Assembly (NCBI GenBank): GCA_017527675.1
Contig: JAFXPU010000002.1
Span: 95,611 to 159,610 of the forward strand
DNA from: Bacilli bacterium
GTDB taxonomy: Bacteria > Bacillota_I > Bacilli_A > RF39 > UBA660
Direction of reading: 5' to 3'
Length of the DNA stretch: 64,000 bases
Below, one piece after another: positions 26,362 through 34,529 of this stretch (within the stretch, counting starts at the first letter, position 1; every line of letters begins with the position of its first letter). Under the pieces are notes generated by a model that was given only the letters and a program-made list of their open reading frames with translations, was not told the origin of the DNA and did no database searches. Both the position numbers and the translations under genes were made by a program.

Positions 26362-27483
26362 ATGAAATTTCAAATTAATCAAAAAATATTATTAGAACAT
26401 TTAAATTACGTAATAAAAGGAGTATCTACTAAGAACTTAATACCAATTTTAAACTGTATTAAATTTGAATTAAATAAAGATGGATTATATTTAATAAGTA
26501 CAGATAATGAAATAGCTATCAAAACTTTTATAGAAAAAAAGGATATAGATAAAATAGATACATTAGGAGAAATAGTTATTTCAGGTAAATATATATATGA
26601 AATAGTAAGAAAATTAGACAATACAATTATTAATTTTGAAGAATTAGATAATAATCAAATTTTAATAACTACTTCTTTTTCTTCATTTAAATTAAATTGT
26701 AATGATATAAAGGATTATCCTAATTTAGATTTAGAATTTATTAAAAATCCAATTATTATAAATCAAAAAACATTTAAAACAGCAGTTAATCAAACTATAT
26801 TTGCAACAAGTAGTCAAGAATCAAGACCAGTTTTAACAGGAATAAATTTAAAAATTAAAGATAATAAATTTCAATTTACTGCAACAGATTCATATAGATT
26901 AGCTAGAAAAATAATTGAAATTGATAAAAGTATAAAAGAAAATATTGATATAATAGTTCCTTCAAAAAATTTAATTGAAGTAGTTAGATTATTAAATAAT
27001 GAAGATGAAAATATAGAAATTCATATTTTTAATAATAAAATTATTTTTAAATTTAATACTATTATTATAATGTCAAGATTAATTAGTGGTAATTATCCTG
27101 AAACTGATAAATTAATAACTAAAGATTTTGAATTAAGAATTAAAATAAATTTAAATGAATTATATAATGCAATAGATCGTGCTTCATTATTAACAAATGA
27201 GGATGAAAAAAATATTATAAATTTTGAAAGTAATAAAAATGATGTTAGAGTTCATTCTAATATTCCAGAAATTGGTAATGTTGAAGAAAAATTAATTGTT
27301 AATAAAAATAATGATAAAGATATTAAAATATCATTCTCATCTAAATTTATGATGGATGCATTAAAAATATTTGATACAGATGAAGTTGAATTAAAATTTA
27401 ATGGTGAAATAAAACCAATTATTATTTGTGATCCTAATAATGATGATTTAATTCAATTAATAGTACCTATAAGAACATATTAA
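26362..27483 (+). CDS. dnaN: DNA polymerase III subunit beta (sliding clamp)
   Basis: A 373-residue clamp made of three repeated beta-clamp folds. It starts MKFQINQKILLEHLNYV and contains RPVLTGI near residue 154 and ATDSYRLA near 174. It ends VPIRTY, the usual clamp C-terminus. It encircles DNA and tethers polymerases and repair factors. SD AAAGGAG precedes the ATG. Only 139 bases, containing origin elements, separate it from dnaA; a terminator overlaps its stop. Confidence 0.98.
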   Translation: MKFQINQKILLEHLNYVIKGVSTKNLIPILNCIKFELNKDGLYLISTDNEIAIKTFIEKKDIDKIDTLGEIVISGKYIYEIVRKLDNTIINFEELDNNQILITTSFSSFKLNCNDIKDYPNLDLEFIKNPIIINQKTFKTAVNQTIFATSSQESRPVLTGINLKIKDNKFQFTATDSYRLARKIIEIDKSIKENIDIIVPSKNLIEVVRLLNNEDENIEIHIFNNKIIFKFNTIIIMSRLISGNYPETDKLITKDFELRIKINLNELYNAIDRASLLTNEDEKNIINFESNKNDVRVHSNIPEIGNVEEKLIVNKNNDKDIKISFSSKFMMDALKIFDTDEVELKFNGEIKPIIICDPNNDDLIQLIVPIRTY

Positions 27484-27502
27484 AAAATGTTCTTTTTTTT
27501 TA
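27472..27502 (+). terminator. Intrinsic terminator overlapping the dnaN stop
   Basis: AGAACAT (27472-27478) / ATGTTCT (27487-27493), 8-base loop containing the TAA stop, followed by a T-run. Confidence 0.82.
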
Positions 27503-27580
27503 TATTATGATAAATTTTGACATTTTAATGTGATATAAATTAATTATTCAATATTTAAATTGAATTAGGGGGAGATTAAA

Positions 27581-28033
27581 ATGCTAAAAGAATATGAAAT
27601 AAATAGTGGAACTATTGCAATAGTTCCTGTTGATAAAAATATATCAAAAATATATGAAGATGAAGTTGAATATATGGTATCAAAAAGTACTAATAAAATA
27701 ATTGAGGAAAATTGTAAATTTTATGGTAGTTCTTATAAAGGTAGATGTGATGGTACAAAATATTTAACTGGTATTAAAAGTAAATATCCTATTATAATAG
27801 AGGAAAGTAGAAATTTAATTTTTTTTCCAACATCATCTATAAGAAGTAATGATAATATTTGGATTTCTTTAAATAAAATTAAATCATATAATAAAAATAA
27901 ATTAGGTACTAAAATAATATTTAATAATAATAAAAAAATTGATTTAAATATATCAATTTATTCATTGGAAAATCAATATTGTCGTGCTAATTTATTAAAA
28001 GCTAAATTATATGATAAAAAAAATAATAAATAA
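27581..28033 (+). CDS. comK: ComK-family competence transcription factor
   Basis: A 150-residue protein matching ComK across its length: YEINSGTIAIVP (5-16), NCKFYGSSYKGRCDGTK (44-60), IKSKYPI, FFPTSSIRS (81-89), WIS (94-96) and the late ENQYCRANLL. In B. subtilis ComK is the master activator of DNA-uptake genes and binds its own promoter. This copy ends about 35 residues earlier than B. subtilis ComK (192). It occupies the dnaN-recF interval, where the S4-domain gene yaaA normally lies. Very strong SD (GGGGGAG). Terminators before and after indicate a separate transcript; a TTGACA at 27517-27522 is a possible -35. Confidence 0.88.
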   Translation: MLKEYEINSGTIAIVPVDKNISKIYEDEVEYMVSKSTNKIIEENCKFYGSSYKGRCDGTKYLTGIKSKYPIIIEESRNLIFFPTSSIRSNDNIWISLNKIKSYNKNKLGTKIIFNNNKKIDLNISIYSLENQYCRANLLKAKLYDKKNNK

Positions 28034-28060
28034 TTAAATATTTATTATTTTTTTATTTTT
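28021..28060 (+). terminator. Intrinsic terminator overlapping the comK stop
   Basis: AAATAATAAATA (28021-28032) / TATTTATTATTT (28039-28050), 6-base loop, T-run. The stem is entirely A-T apart from the stacking context, so strength is uncertain; the comK TAA is within it. Confidence 0.6.
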
Positions 28061-28075
28061 TTAGGTTATTTTTTA

Positions 28076-28084
28076 TGATATAAT
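28076..28084 (+). promoter_or_regulatory. Extended -10 promoter upstream of recF
   Basis: TGATATAAT, an extended -10 element, lies between the comK terminator and recF. No convincing -35. It would give an approximately 70-base leader for recF-gyrB. Confidence 0.5.
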
Positions 28085-28160
28085 ATAGATGTGTGTAGGA
28101 GTATTAGAAAACCATAAATTTTAAAAAAAAGGCTTAAAATTAAAAAAATGAGGTAATTAT

Positions 28161-29291
28161 ATGATTTTAAAACAAATTAATTTAGTTAATTTTCGCAACT
28201 ATGAAAAATTAAAATTAAAATTTAATAAAGGTATTAATATTTTATATGGTTCAAATGCTCAAGGTAAAACTAATTTGTTAGAAAGTATCTATTTTTTAGG
28301 TTTAACCAAATCACATCGTCCAATTATTGATAATAATTTAATTATGAATGGTAAAACAACCAGTAATATTGAAGGAATTATTAATAACGGTAAATTAGAT
28401 AAAAAATTAAATATTAATTTTGATTCTAATAATAAAAAATTATTTATAGATAATAATCAAATAAAAAAAGTAAGTGATTATATATCAAATTTAAATATTA
28501 TTATTTTTTGTCCAGATGATCTTGAATTAATAAAATTATCTCCACAAGTTAGAAGAAAATATTTAAATATGGAATTATCTCAATTATATAGTAATTATTA
28601 TATTGTATTAAATGAATATACAAAATTACTTAAAATTAGAAATAATTATTTAAAAAAATATAATAAACATGAACCAGTTGATGATAATTATTTTGATATT
28701 TTAACAAATTATTTAGTTGATAAAGCTATTTTAATATATAAAATGAGATATAAATTTATCAATAAAATAAATGATTATTGTGAAAATATTTATAAAAATA
28801 TTATGAATATAGATAATTTTAAAATAATATATAAACCAAATATTAATGATTTAAATATTTTTGATGAAAATATTAAAAATAATTTATTAAATATTTTTAA
28901 TAAAAATAAAGACATGGATATTAAATTATGTTGTACATTAATTGGACCACATAAAGATGATTTTGAATTTTATTTAAATGATAAAAATTTAAAACTATAT
29001 GGATCACAGGGTCAACAAAGAGCAGCGGTTTTAACATTAAAATTATCTGAAATAGAATTATTTAAAAAATATAAGGAAAATACACCTATACTTTTATTAG
29101 ATGATATTTTTAGTGAGTTAGATGATAATAAAAAAAATAATCTATTAAAATATATTGTTAAAGATATTCAAACAATTATTACAACAACTGATTTAAATAA
29201 TTTAGATAATAAATTAATAAAAAAATCAAAGATTTATAAAATTGAACAAGGTAAAGTAGAAAAAATCAAAGAGGTGAAAATAAATGAGTGA
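28161..29291 (+). CDS. recF: DNA replication and repair protein RecF
   Basis: SMC-like ATPase that loads RecA at single-strand gaps together with RecO and RecR (recR is at 36.5 kb). It has 376 residues. Walker [20 protein letters not shown] (about 30-48), ABC-type signature [11 protein letters not shown] (about 284-294) and Walker [14 protein letters not shown]. The last eight bases overlap gyrB, so translation is likely coupled, as in many Bacilli. Confidence 0.97.
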   Translation: MILKQINLVNFRNYEKLKLKFNKGINILYGSNAQGKTNLLESIYFLGLTKSHRPIIDNNLIMNGKTTSNIEGIINNGKLDKKLNINFDSNNKKLFIDNNQIKKVSDYISNLNIIIFCPDDLELIKLSPQVRRKYLNMELSQLYSNYYIVLNEYTKLLKIRNNYLKKYNKHEPVDDNYFDILTNYLVDKAILIYKMRYKFINKINDYCENIYKNIMNIDNFKIIYKPNINDLNIFDENIKNNLLNIFNKNKDMDIKLCCTLIGPHKDDFEFYLNDKNLKLYGSQGQQRAAVLTLKLSEIELFKKYKENTPILLLDDIFSELDDNKKNNLLKYIVKDIQTIITTTDLNNLDNKLIKKSKIYKIEQGKVEKIKEVKINE

Positions 29292-31203
29292 ACATTATAA
29301 TGAATCAGATATTCAAGTATTGGAAGGATTAGAAGCTGTACGTAAAAGACCAGGTATGTATATTGGTACAACTGATGTTAAAGGTCTTCATCATTTAGTA
29401 TGGGAAATAGTTGATAATGCTATTGATGAAGCTTTAGCCGGATACTGTAAAAATATTGAAATAATTATTAATAAAGATAATTCTATTACAGTTAAAGATG
29501 ATGGTCGTGGTATTCCAGTTGGTATACATGCCAAGACTGGTTTATCAACAGTTGAAACTGTATATACTGTATTACACGCTGGTGGTAAATTTGGTGGTGG
29601 CGGATATAAAGTATCTGGAGGTCTACATGGTGTAGGTGCTTCTGTTGTAAACGCCCTATCAAAATTTGTTACTGTAACAGTATATAAAGAAGGAAAAATA
29701 TATGAAGCTAAATTTGTTGATGGTGGTAAAATTGATAAACATTTAACTGTTGTTGGTGAATGTAGTAAAGATAGAAGTGGAACAACTGTTACATTTAAAC
29801 CAGATCCAGATATATTTGATACAGATATATATGATTATGATACTTTAAAAGTAAGAACAAGAGAATTAGCATTTTTAAATAAGGGTTTATCATTAACACT
29901 ACGTGATGATAGAGATGACGAAGATACCACTGGTGAAAAATTTATGTATGAAGGTGGTATCAGTGAATATGTTAAATTTATTAATAAGTCTAAAACACCT
30001 ATTCATGAAGATATTATTCATTTAGAAGGTGAAGAAGATGGCGTTATTTTTGAAGTAGCTATGCAATATAATGATGGTTACAATGATAACATTTATTCAT
30101 TTGTTAATAATATTAATACTCATGATGGTGGTACTCATGAAGAAGGTGTAAGAAGAGCTTTAACAAGAGTTATTAACAATTATGCCCGTAAAAATAATAT
30201 TTTAAAAGAAAAAGATGAGTCTTTAACTGGTGATGATGTTAAAGAAGGTTTAACAATGATTATTTCATGTAAGCATCCTAATCCACAATTTGAAGGACAA
30301 ACAAAAGGTAGACTTGGAAATTCAGAGGTAAGAAAGTTAGCTGATAGTGTATTTTCACAAGGATTTGAAAGATTTTTAATGGAAAATCCACAAGAAGCAA
30401 GATTAATTATTGAAAAATCTATTTCAGCTTGTCGTGCAAGAAATGCTGCAAAAAGGGCAAGAGAAGCATCACGCAAGAGTGACTTATCAATTGGTTCATT
30501 CTTTGGTAAACTAACTGATTGTAAAAGTAAAGATCCTAGTATATCTGAAATATTTATAGTCGAGGGAGATTCAGCTGGTGGTTCAGCTAAAAAAGGTCGT
30601 GATTCAATGACACAAGCCATTCTTCCTTTAAGAGGTAAAATATTAAATGTTGAAAAAGCTAGATTAGATAAAGCATTAGGTAATGAAGAAATTAGGACAA
30701 TAATAACTGCATTTGGTACGGGAATTGGAAATGAATTTGATTTAGAAAAATTAAGATATAATAAAATAATAATCATGACCGATGCCGATGTTGATGGTTC
30801 GCATATTCGTGTATTATTATTAACATTATTTTATAGATTCTTTAGACCTATAGTTGAGGCAGGTCATATTTATGCTGCCCAGCCACCACTATTTAAAATT
30901 CAAGTTGGTAAAACAAGAAAATATGTTCTTGATGAAAAAGAAAAGGAAGATTATTTAAACTCACTTTCAGACGGAGTAAGAGATAAAGTTGTTATTTCCC
31001 GTATGAAAGGTCTTGGTGAAATGGATGCTGAAGAATTAAATGAAACTACAATGGATATTAATAAAAGAGTATTAAGAAAAATAACAGTAGATGATTGTGT
31101 TGCAGCTGATGCAATGTTTAATAAATTAATGGGTGAAGAAGTAGAACCTAGACGAGCATTTATTGAAGAAAATGCTATATATGTTCAAAATTTGGATATT
31201 TAG
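29284..31203 (+). CDS. gyrB: DNA gyrase subunit B
   Basis: ATPase subunit of gyrase, 639 residues. GHKL ATPase domain with ATP-binding [11 protein letters not shown] and DGRGIPVG near the N-terminus, the glycine-rich lid [15 protein letters not shown], transducer, and the TOPRIM domain with [10 protein letters not shown] and [10 protein letters not shown]. The [11 protein letters not shown] residues linked to quinolone response are the wild-type form. SD GAGGTG precedes the start; gyrA follows after 12 bases with SD GGAGG. Confidence 0.98.
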   Translation: MSEHYNESDIQVLEGLEAVRKRPGMYIGTTDVKGLHHLVWEIVDNAIDEALAGYCKNIEIIINKDNSITVKDDGRGIPVGIHAKTGLSTVETVYTVLHAGGKFGGGGYKVSGGLHGVGASVVNALSKFVTVTVYKEGKIYEAKFVDGGKIDKHLTVVGECSKDRSGTTVTFKPDPDIFDTDIYDYDTLKVRTRELAFLNKGLSLTLRDDRDDEDTTGEKFMYEGGISEYVKFINKSKTPIHEDIIHLEGEEDGVIFEVAMQYNDGYNDNIYSFVNNINTHDGGTHEEGVRRALTRVINNYARKNNILKEKDESLTGDDVKEGLTMIISCKHPNPQFEGQTKGRLGNSEVRKLADSVFSQGFERFLMENPQEARLIIEKSISACRARNAAKRAREASRKSDLSIGSFFGKLTDCKSKDPSISEIFIVEGDSAGGSAKKGRDSMTQAILPLRGKILNVEKARLDKALGNEEIRTIITAFGTGIGNEFDLEKLRYNKIIIMTDADVDGSHIRVLLLTLFYRFFRPIVEAGHIYAAQPPLFKIQVGKTRKYVLDEKEKEDYLNSLSDGVRDKVVISRMKGLGEMDAEELNETTMDINKRVLRKITVDDCVAADAMFNKLMGEEVEPRRAFIEENAIYVQNLDI

Positions 31204-31215
31204 GAGGTGTAAGTT

Positions 31216-32562
31216 ATGGATAATGAAGAAAAAATAAATGAAGAAGAAGTAAAAGAAGAATTAGCTGAAGAAGTAGTTGATTACGGTGGAACATTTCATG
31301 AAAGAGATAGCCATAACGTTAATGATATTGTAAAAGAAATATCATCATCTTTCCTAGATTATTCAATGAGTGTTATTACATCACGTGCTATTCCAGATTT
31401 AAGAGATGGTTTAAAACCAGTACATCGTCGTATTTTATGGTCAATGTATGAAGAAGGAAATACTCCTGATAAACCACATAAAAAATCAGCAACAACTGTT
31501 GGTTATGTTATGGGACATTATCATCCACATGGCGATTCATCTATTTATGATGCAATGGTTAGACTTGCTCAAGATTTCAACCAAAGATATATGTTAGTAG
31601 ATGGCCATGGAAACTTTGGTAACATTGAAGGTGATGGCGCTGCTGCATATCGTTATACAGAAGCAAGACTTTCTAAAATTTCTCTAGAAATGTTAAGAGA
31701 TATAAATAAAGATACAGTAAATATGATGCCTAACTTTGATGAAACATGTAATGAACCATCAGTTTTACCATCAAGATATCCTAATATTTTGGTAAATGGA
31801 TCAATGGGTATAGCTGTTGGTATGGCTACAAATATTCCACCTCACAATTTAGGTGAAGTAATAGATGGATGTATTGCATATATTGATAACCCTAAAATAG
31901 ATACTATGGGTTTAATGCAATATATAAAAGGCCCTGATTTTCCTACTGGTGGTATTATTTTAGGTAATTCAGGTATTAAAAAAGCATATGATACAGGACG
32001 TGGAAGTATTACTATTAGAAGTAGGGCTGTTATTGAAGAAAATGGAAATCATAATCAAATTGTAATTACCGAAGTTCCATATGGCGTAAATACTTTAGAA
32101 TTAAAAAATAAAGTTGCAGAGTTAGTTCATAATAAAACAATAGAAGGTATTACAGATTATCATACGGATTTAAAAGATGGAGTAAAAATTACAATTACTC
32201 TTAAAAAAGATGCTAATGCGCAAGTAGTACTTAATAATTTATATAAACATACTAATTTTCAAATTAATTATGGAATAATTTTCTTAGTAATAGATAATGG
32301 TACTCCAAAAACACTTTGTTTAAAAGATATTATTTCTAAATATATTGATCATCAAAAGGAAGTTATTATTCGTAGATGTAAATTTGATTTAGATAAAGCA
32401 GAAAAACGAGTACATATATTAGAAGGATTAAAAATTGCCTTAGATCATTTAGATGAAGTTATTAAATTAATTAGAAATTCTAAAACTGACGTTGAAGCAA
32501 AAGAAGGTTTAATTAATAAATTTGGATATCTATTGCCCAAGCTGAAGCAATTCTTGAAATGA
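31216..32562 (+). CDS. gyrA: DNA gyrase subunit A, N-terminal part (frame lost by a -1 shift)
   Basis: Codes for the acidic N-terminus (about 25 residues, DNEEKINEEEVKEE), the winged-helix and tower domains with catalytic Tyr in AAYRYTEAR (about residue 147), and quinolone-region HGDSSIYD with the wild-type Ser and Asp. Reading continues correctly to GLINKFG; the last 14 residues (YLLPKLKQFLK and so on) are out of frame and end at TGA 32560-32562. One base missing near 32521-32535 would join it to the next frame, which resumes with AQAEAILEMKLRRLTGLE. Sequence error, real mutation or a split gene are possible; gyrA is essential, so error is most likely. Confidence 0.9.
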   Translation: MDNEEKINEEEVKEELAEEVVDYGGTFHERDSHNVNDIVKEISSSFLDYSMSVITSRAIPDLRDGLKPVHRRILWSMYEEGNTPDKPHKKSATTVGYVMGHYHPHGDSSIYDAMVRLAQDFNQRYMLVDGHGNFGNIEGDGAAAYRYTEARLSKISLEMLRDINKDTVNMMPNFDETCNEPSVLPSRYPNILVNGSMGIAVGMATNIPPHNLGEVIDGCIAYIDNPKIDTMGLMQYIKGPDFPTGGIILGNSGIKKAYDTGRGSITIRSRAVIEENGNHNQIVITEVPYGVNTLELKNKVAELVHNKTIEGITDYHTDLKDGVKITITLKKDANAQVVLNNLYKHTNFQINYGIIFLVIDNGTPKTLCLKDIISKYIDHQKEVIIRRCKFDLDKAEKRVHILEGLKIALDHLDEVIKLIRNSKTDVEAKEGLINKFGYLLPKLKQFLK

Positions 32563-33761
32563 AATTAAGAAGATTAACTGGTTTGGAAAGAGATAAAATT
32601 GAAAATGAATTAAAAGAGTTACTTGATAGAATTGCTGAATTAAAATCAATTTTAGCAAGTGAAGAAAAAGTATTACAAATTATTAAAGATGAATTAAAAG
32701 AAATTAAGGATAAATATAGTGATGAAAGACGTACTTCAATTGATTTAACAGCAATAGATTATATTGAAGATGAATCTTTAATTCCAGTAGAAAATATATT
32801 ATTAACATTAACACATAATGGTTATGTTAAACGTTTAACTAGTGATACTTACAGGACTCAAAATAGAGGTGGTGTAGGTATTAAAGGTATGACAACAAAT
32901 GAAGAAGATTTTGCTGAATATATGCTAAATTTAACAAGTCACGATTATGTATTATTCTTCTCAAATAAAGGTAAGGTATATCGTGTTAAAGGATATGAAA
33001 TACCAGAATTTTCACGACAATCTAAGGGTTTACCAATAATAAATTTATTACCTCTTGAAAAAGAAGAAAAAATTACTTCTATGTTAAAAGTAGAAAAAGA
33101 AGAAAAAAATAAATATATTGTATTTGGTACACAAACTGGTTTAATAAAGAAAACAAATATAGAAGAATTTGATAGTATTCGTGCAAATGGTAAAATTGCA
33201 ATTACATTAAAAGAAAATGATCAATTAATTAGTGTTAAAAAATCATCTGGTGAAGATGAAATATTAATGGCTTCATCAAATGGAAGAATGATTAGATTTA
33301 ATGAGAATGAATTAAGACCATTGGGAAGAACTGCATCTGGAGTTAAGGGATTAGATGTTTCTGGTGGTATTTGCGTTGGTATGGAAGTATCAACTAAAAA
33401 TAGTGATATTCTTGTAGTAACAGAAAATGGATATGGTAAGAAAACTAAAATAGATGAATATAGATTAACACATCGTGGAAGTAAAGGTGTTAAAGCACTT
33501 AATATTACATCAAAAAATGGAAATATTGTTACATTCAAGATAATTGATGAAGAAGCTGATTTATTAATTATTACAAATAGTGGAATTGTTATTAGATTAC
33601 CTCTTGAACAAGTATCTACAACTGGACGTGTTGCTCAAGGTGTTAAATTGATTAATTTAAAAGATGATCAAAAATTAAGTACAGTTGCTATCATTAATAA
33701 AGAAGATGAAAATGATAGTGACTCCCCTACTGATGAATCAGTCATTGAAAAAGAAGATTAA
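32559..33761 (+). CDS. gyrA: DNA gyrase subunit A, C-terminal part
   Basis: In the frame one base off from the preceding fragment. It contains the end of the coiled-coil (KLRRLTGLERDKIENE) and the complete C-terminal beta-pinwheel, about 400 residues, with a GyrA-box-like QNRGGVG and several pinwheel blades (RTQNRGGVGIKGM, GLDVSGG). The ATG at 32559 overlaps the previous TGA as ATGA, but that ATG is an internal Met codon of normal GyrA and has no good Shine-Dalgarno. Best read as the rest of one gyrA gene rather than an independent gene. Confidence 0.88.
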   Translation: MKLRRLTGLERDKIENELKELLDRIAELKSILASEEKVLQIIKDELKEIKDKYSDERRTSIDLTAIDYIEDESLIPVENILLTLTHNGYVKRLTSDTYRTQNRGGVGIKGMTTNEEDFAEYMLNLTSHDYVLFFSNKGKVYRVKGYEIPEFSRQSKGLPIINLLPLEKEEKITSMLKVEKEEKNKYIVFGTQTGLIKKTNIEEFDSIRANGKIAITLKENDQLISVKKSSGEDEILMASSNGRMIRFNENELRPLGRTASGVKGLDVSGGICVGMEVSTKNSDILVVTENGYGKKTKIDEYRLTHRGSKGVKALNITSKNGNIVTFKIIDEEADLLIITNSGIVIRLPLEQVSTTGRVAQGVKLINLKDDQKLSTVAIINKEDENDSDSPTDESVIEKED

Positions 33762-33776
33762 TTTAATCTTCTTTTT
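33748..33776 (+). terminator. Intrinsic terminator overlapping the gyrA stop
   Basis: AAAAAGAAGATT (33748-33759) / AATCTTCTTTTT (33765-33776), 5-base loop; the gyrA TAA (33759-33761) is at the top of the stem. Confidence 0.8.
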
Positions 33777-33777
33777 A

Positions 33778-33793
33778 TGTTTCACGTGAAACC
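33778..33793. promoter_or_regulatory. parS: parS site 1
   Basis: TGTTTCACGTGAAACC, 15 of 16 bases identical to the parS consensus TGTTTCACGTGAAACA. ParB (Spo0J) binds and spreads from such sites to load SMC and segregate origins. Confidence 0.92.
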
Positions 33794-33813
33794 ATAATAT
33801 AAGAATAAAATAA

Positions 33814-33829
33814 TGTTTCACGTGAAACA
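33814..33829. promoter_or_regulatory. parS: parS site 2 (perfect)
   Basis: TGTTTCACGTGAAACA, identical to the B. subtilis parS consensus. It ends one base before the -35 element of the SRP RNA promoter. Confidence 0.95.
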
Positions 33830-33858
33830 TTGCAAAAATATAGAAAATATTATATATT
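33830..33858 (+). promoter_or_regulatory. Sigma-A promoter of the SRP RNA gene
   Basis: TTGCAA (33830-33835), 17-base spacer, TATATT (33853-33858). The predicted start, about seven bases downstream, coincides with the first base of the SRP RNA helix (33865). Confidence 0.72.
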
Positions 33859-33864
33859 ATATAT

Positions 33865-33942
33865 GCACAACATTTATACTCGAACCAGGTCAGAGAAGGA
33901 ATTCAGCAGCCTTAAGAGTTCCTAAATGTGTGTGCTTTTTTT
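33865..33942 (+). ncRNA. ffs: Signal recognition particle RNA, small (4.5S-like) type
   Basis: About 71 bases plus a T-run terminator. The ends pair (GCACAACATTTA with TAAATGTGTGTGC). The core has the Ffh-binding symmetric loop GGTCAG...AGCAGCC and a GGAA tetraloop (33898-33901) closed by GAA/TTC instead of the common TCC/GGA. It combines with Ffh for cotranslational targeting. No Alu domain is present, unlike the long B. subtilis scRNA. In B. subtilis the gene lies near tadA-dnaX; here it is just ahead of tadA. Confidence 0.88.
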
Positions 33943-33956
33943 ATATTTAAATTTTA

Positions 33957-33972
33957 TGTTCCACGTGAAACA
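33957..33972. promoter_or_regulatory. parS: parS site 3
   Basis: TGTTCCACGTGAAACA, 15 of 16 matches to parS, located 15 bases after the SRP RNA T-run. Confidence 0.9.
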
Positions 33973-34010
33973 TAAAAAATTGTTTTATATGGAATATAAA
34001 ATAGAAAAGT

Positions 34011-34026
34011 AGTTTCACGTGAAACA
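34011..34026. promoter_or_regulatory. parS: parS site 4
   Basis: AGTTTCACGTGAAACA, 15 of 16 matches to parS, ending three bases before the tadA Shine-Dalgarno. Confidence 0.9.
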
Positions 34027-34038
34027 TTGAGGTATGGT

Positions 34039-34482
34039 ATGGACGAAAAATATATGAAAGAAGCTTTGAAAGAAGCAAAAAAATCACTATTAAGTGATGA
34101 TGTACCTGTTGGTGCAGTAATTGTTTTAAACAATAAAATTATTTCTCGTGGTCATAATATGAAAGAAAAAAATAATGATCCAACGCAACATGCAGAAATA
34201 ATAGCTATAAAAAAAGCAACTAAAAAATTAAATGATTGGTATTTAAATGATTGTATTATGTATGTTACGATGGAACCATGTTTGATGTGTGCAGGTGCGT
34301 TGATACAATCACATATAAAAAAATTAGTATATGGTATAAAAAATGATAAATTTGGTTATGTTGATAGCATTGATAATATATTAAATAACAAACAAAATAA
34401 CCATATTGTTGAGATTAAAGGTAATATTTTAGCTAATGAATCAAGAATATTAATTCAGAACTTCTTTAAAACAAAAAGATAG
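34039..34482 (+). CDS. tadA: tRNA-specific adenosine deaminase TadA
   Basis: Zinc deaminase that converts the wobble A34 of tRNA-Arg(ACG) to inosine. It has 147 residues with HAEIIAI (zinc His and catalytic Glu) and EPCLMCAGAL (zinc cysteines). The start is ATG 34039, preceded by GAGG at six bases; the longer TTG-initiated reading would begin inside the Shine-Dalgarno region. The parS cluster and SRP RNA lie directly upstream, dnaX downstream. Confidence 0.96.
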   Translation: MDEKYMKEALKEAKKSLLSDDVPVGAVIVLNNKIISRGHNMKEKNNDPTQHAEIIAIKKATKKLNDWYLNDCIMYVTMEPCLMCAGALIQSHIKKLVYGIKNDKFGYVDSIDNILNNKQNNHIVEIKGNILANESRILIQNFFKTKR

Positions 34483-34529
34483 TTCTTTTTATTTTATAAT
34501 TGTTGTATAATAATTAATGAGGTGAAAAT

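Noticed and set aside
27482..27500. AAAA-N5-TTTT pattern upstream of comK as a ComK box
   Set aside because: It is part of the dnaN terminator, and such patterns are everywhere in this AT-rich sequence.
30180..30776. A 198-codon reading frame antisense to gyrB
   Set aside because: It lies wholly within gyrB, has no Shine-Dalgarno or domain, and its composition is that of a reverse-strand shadow.
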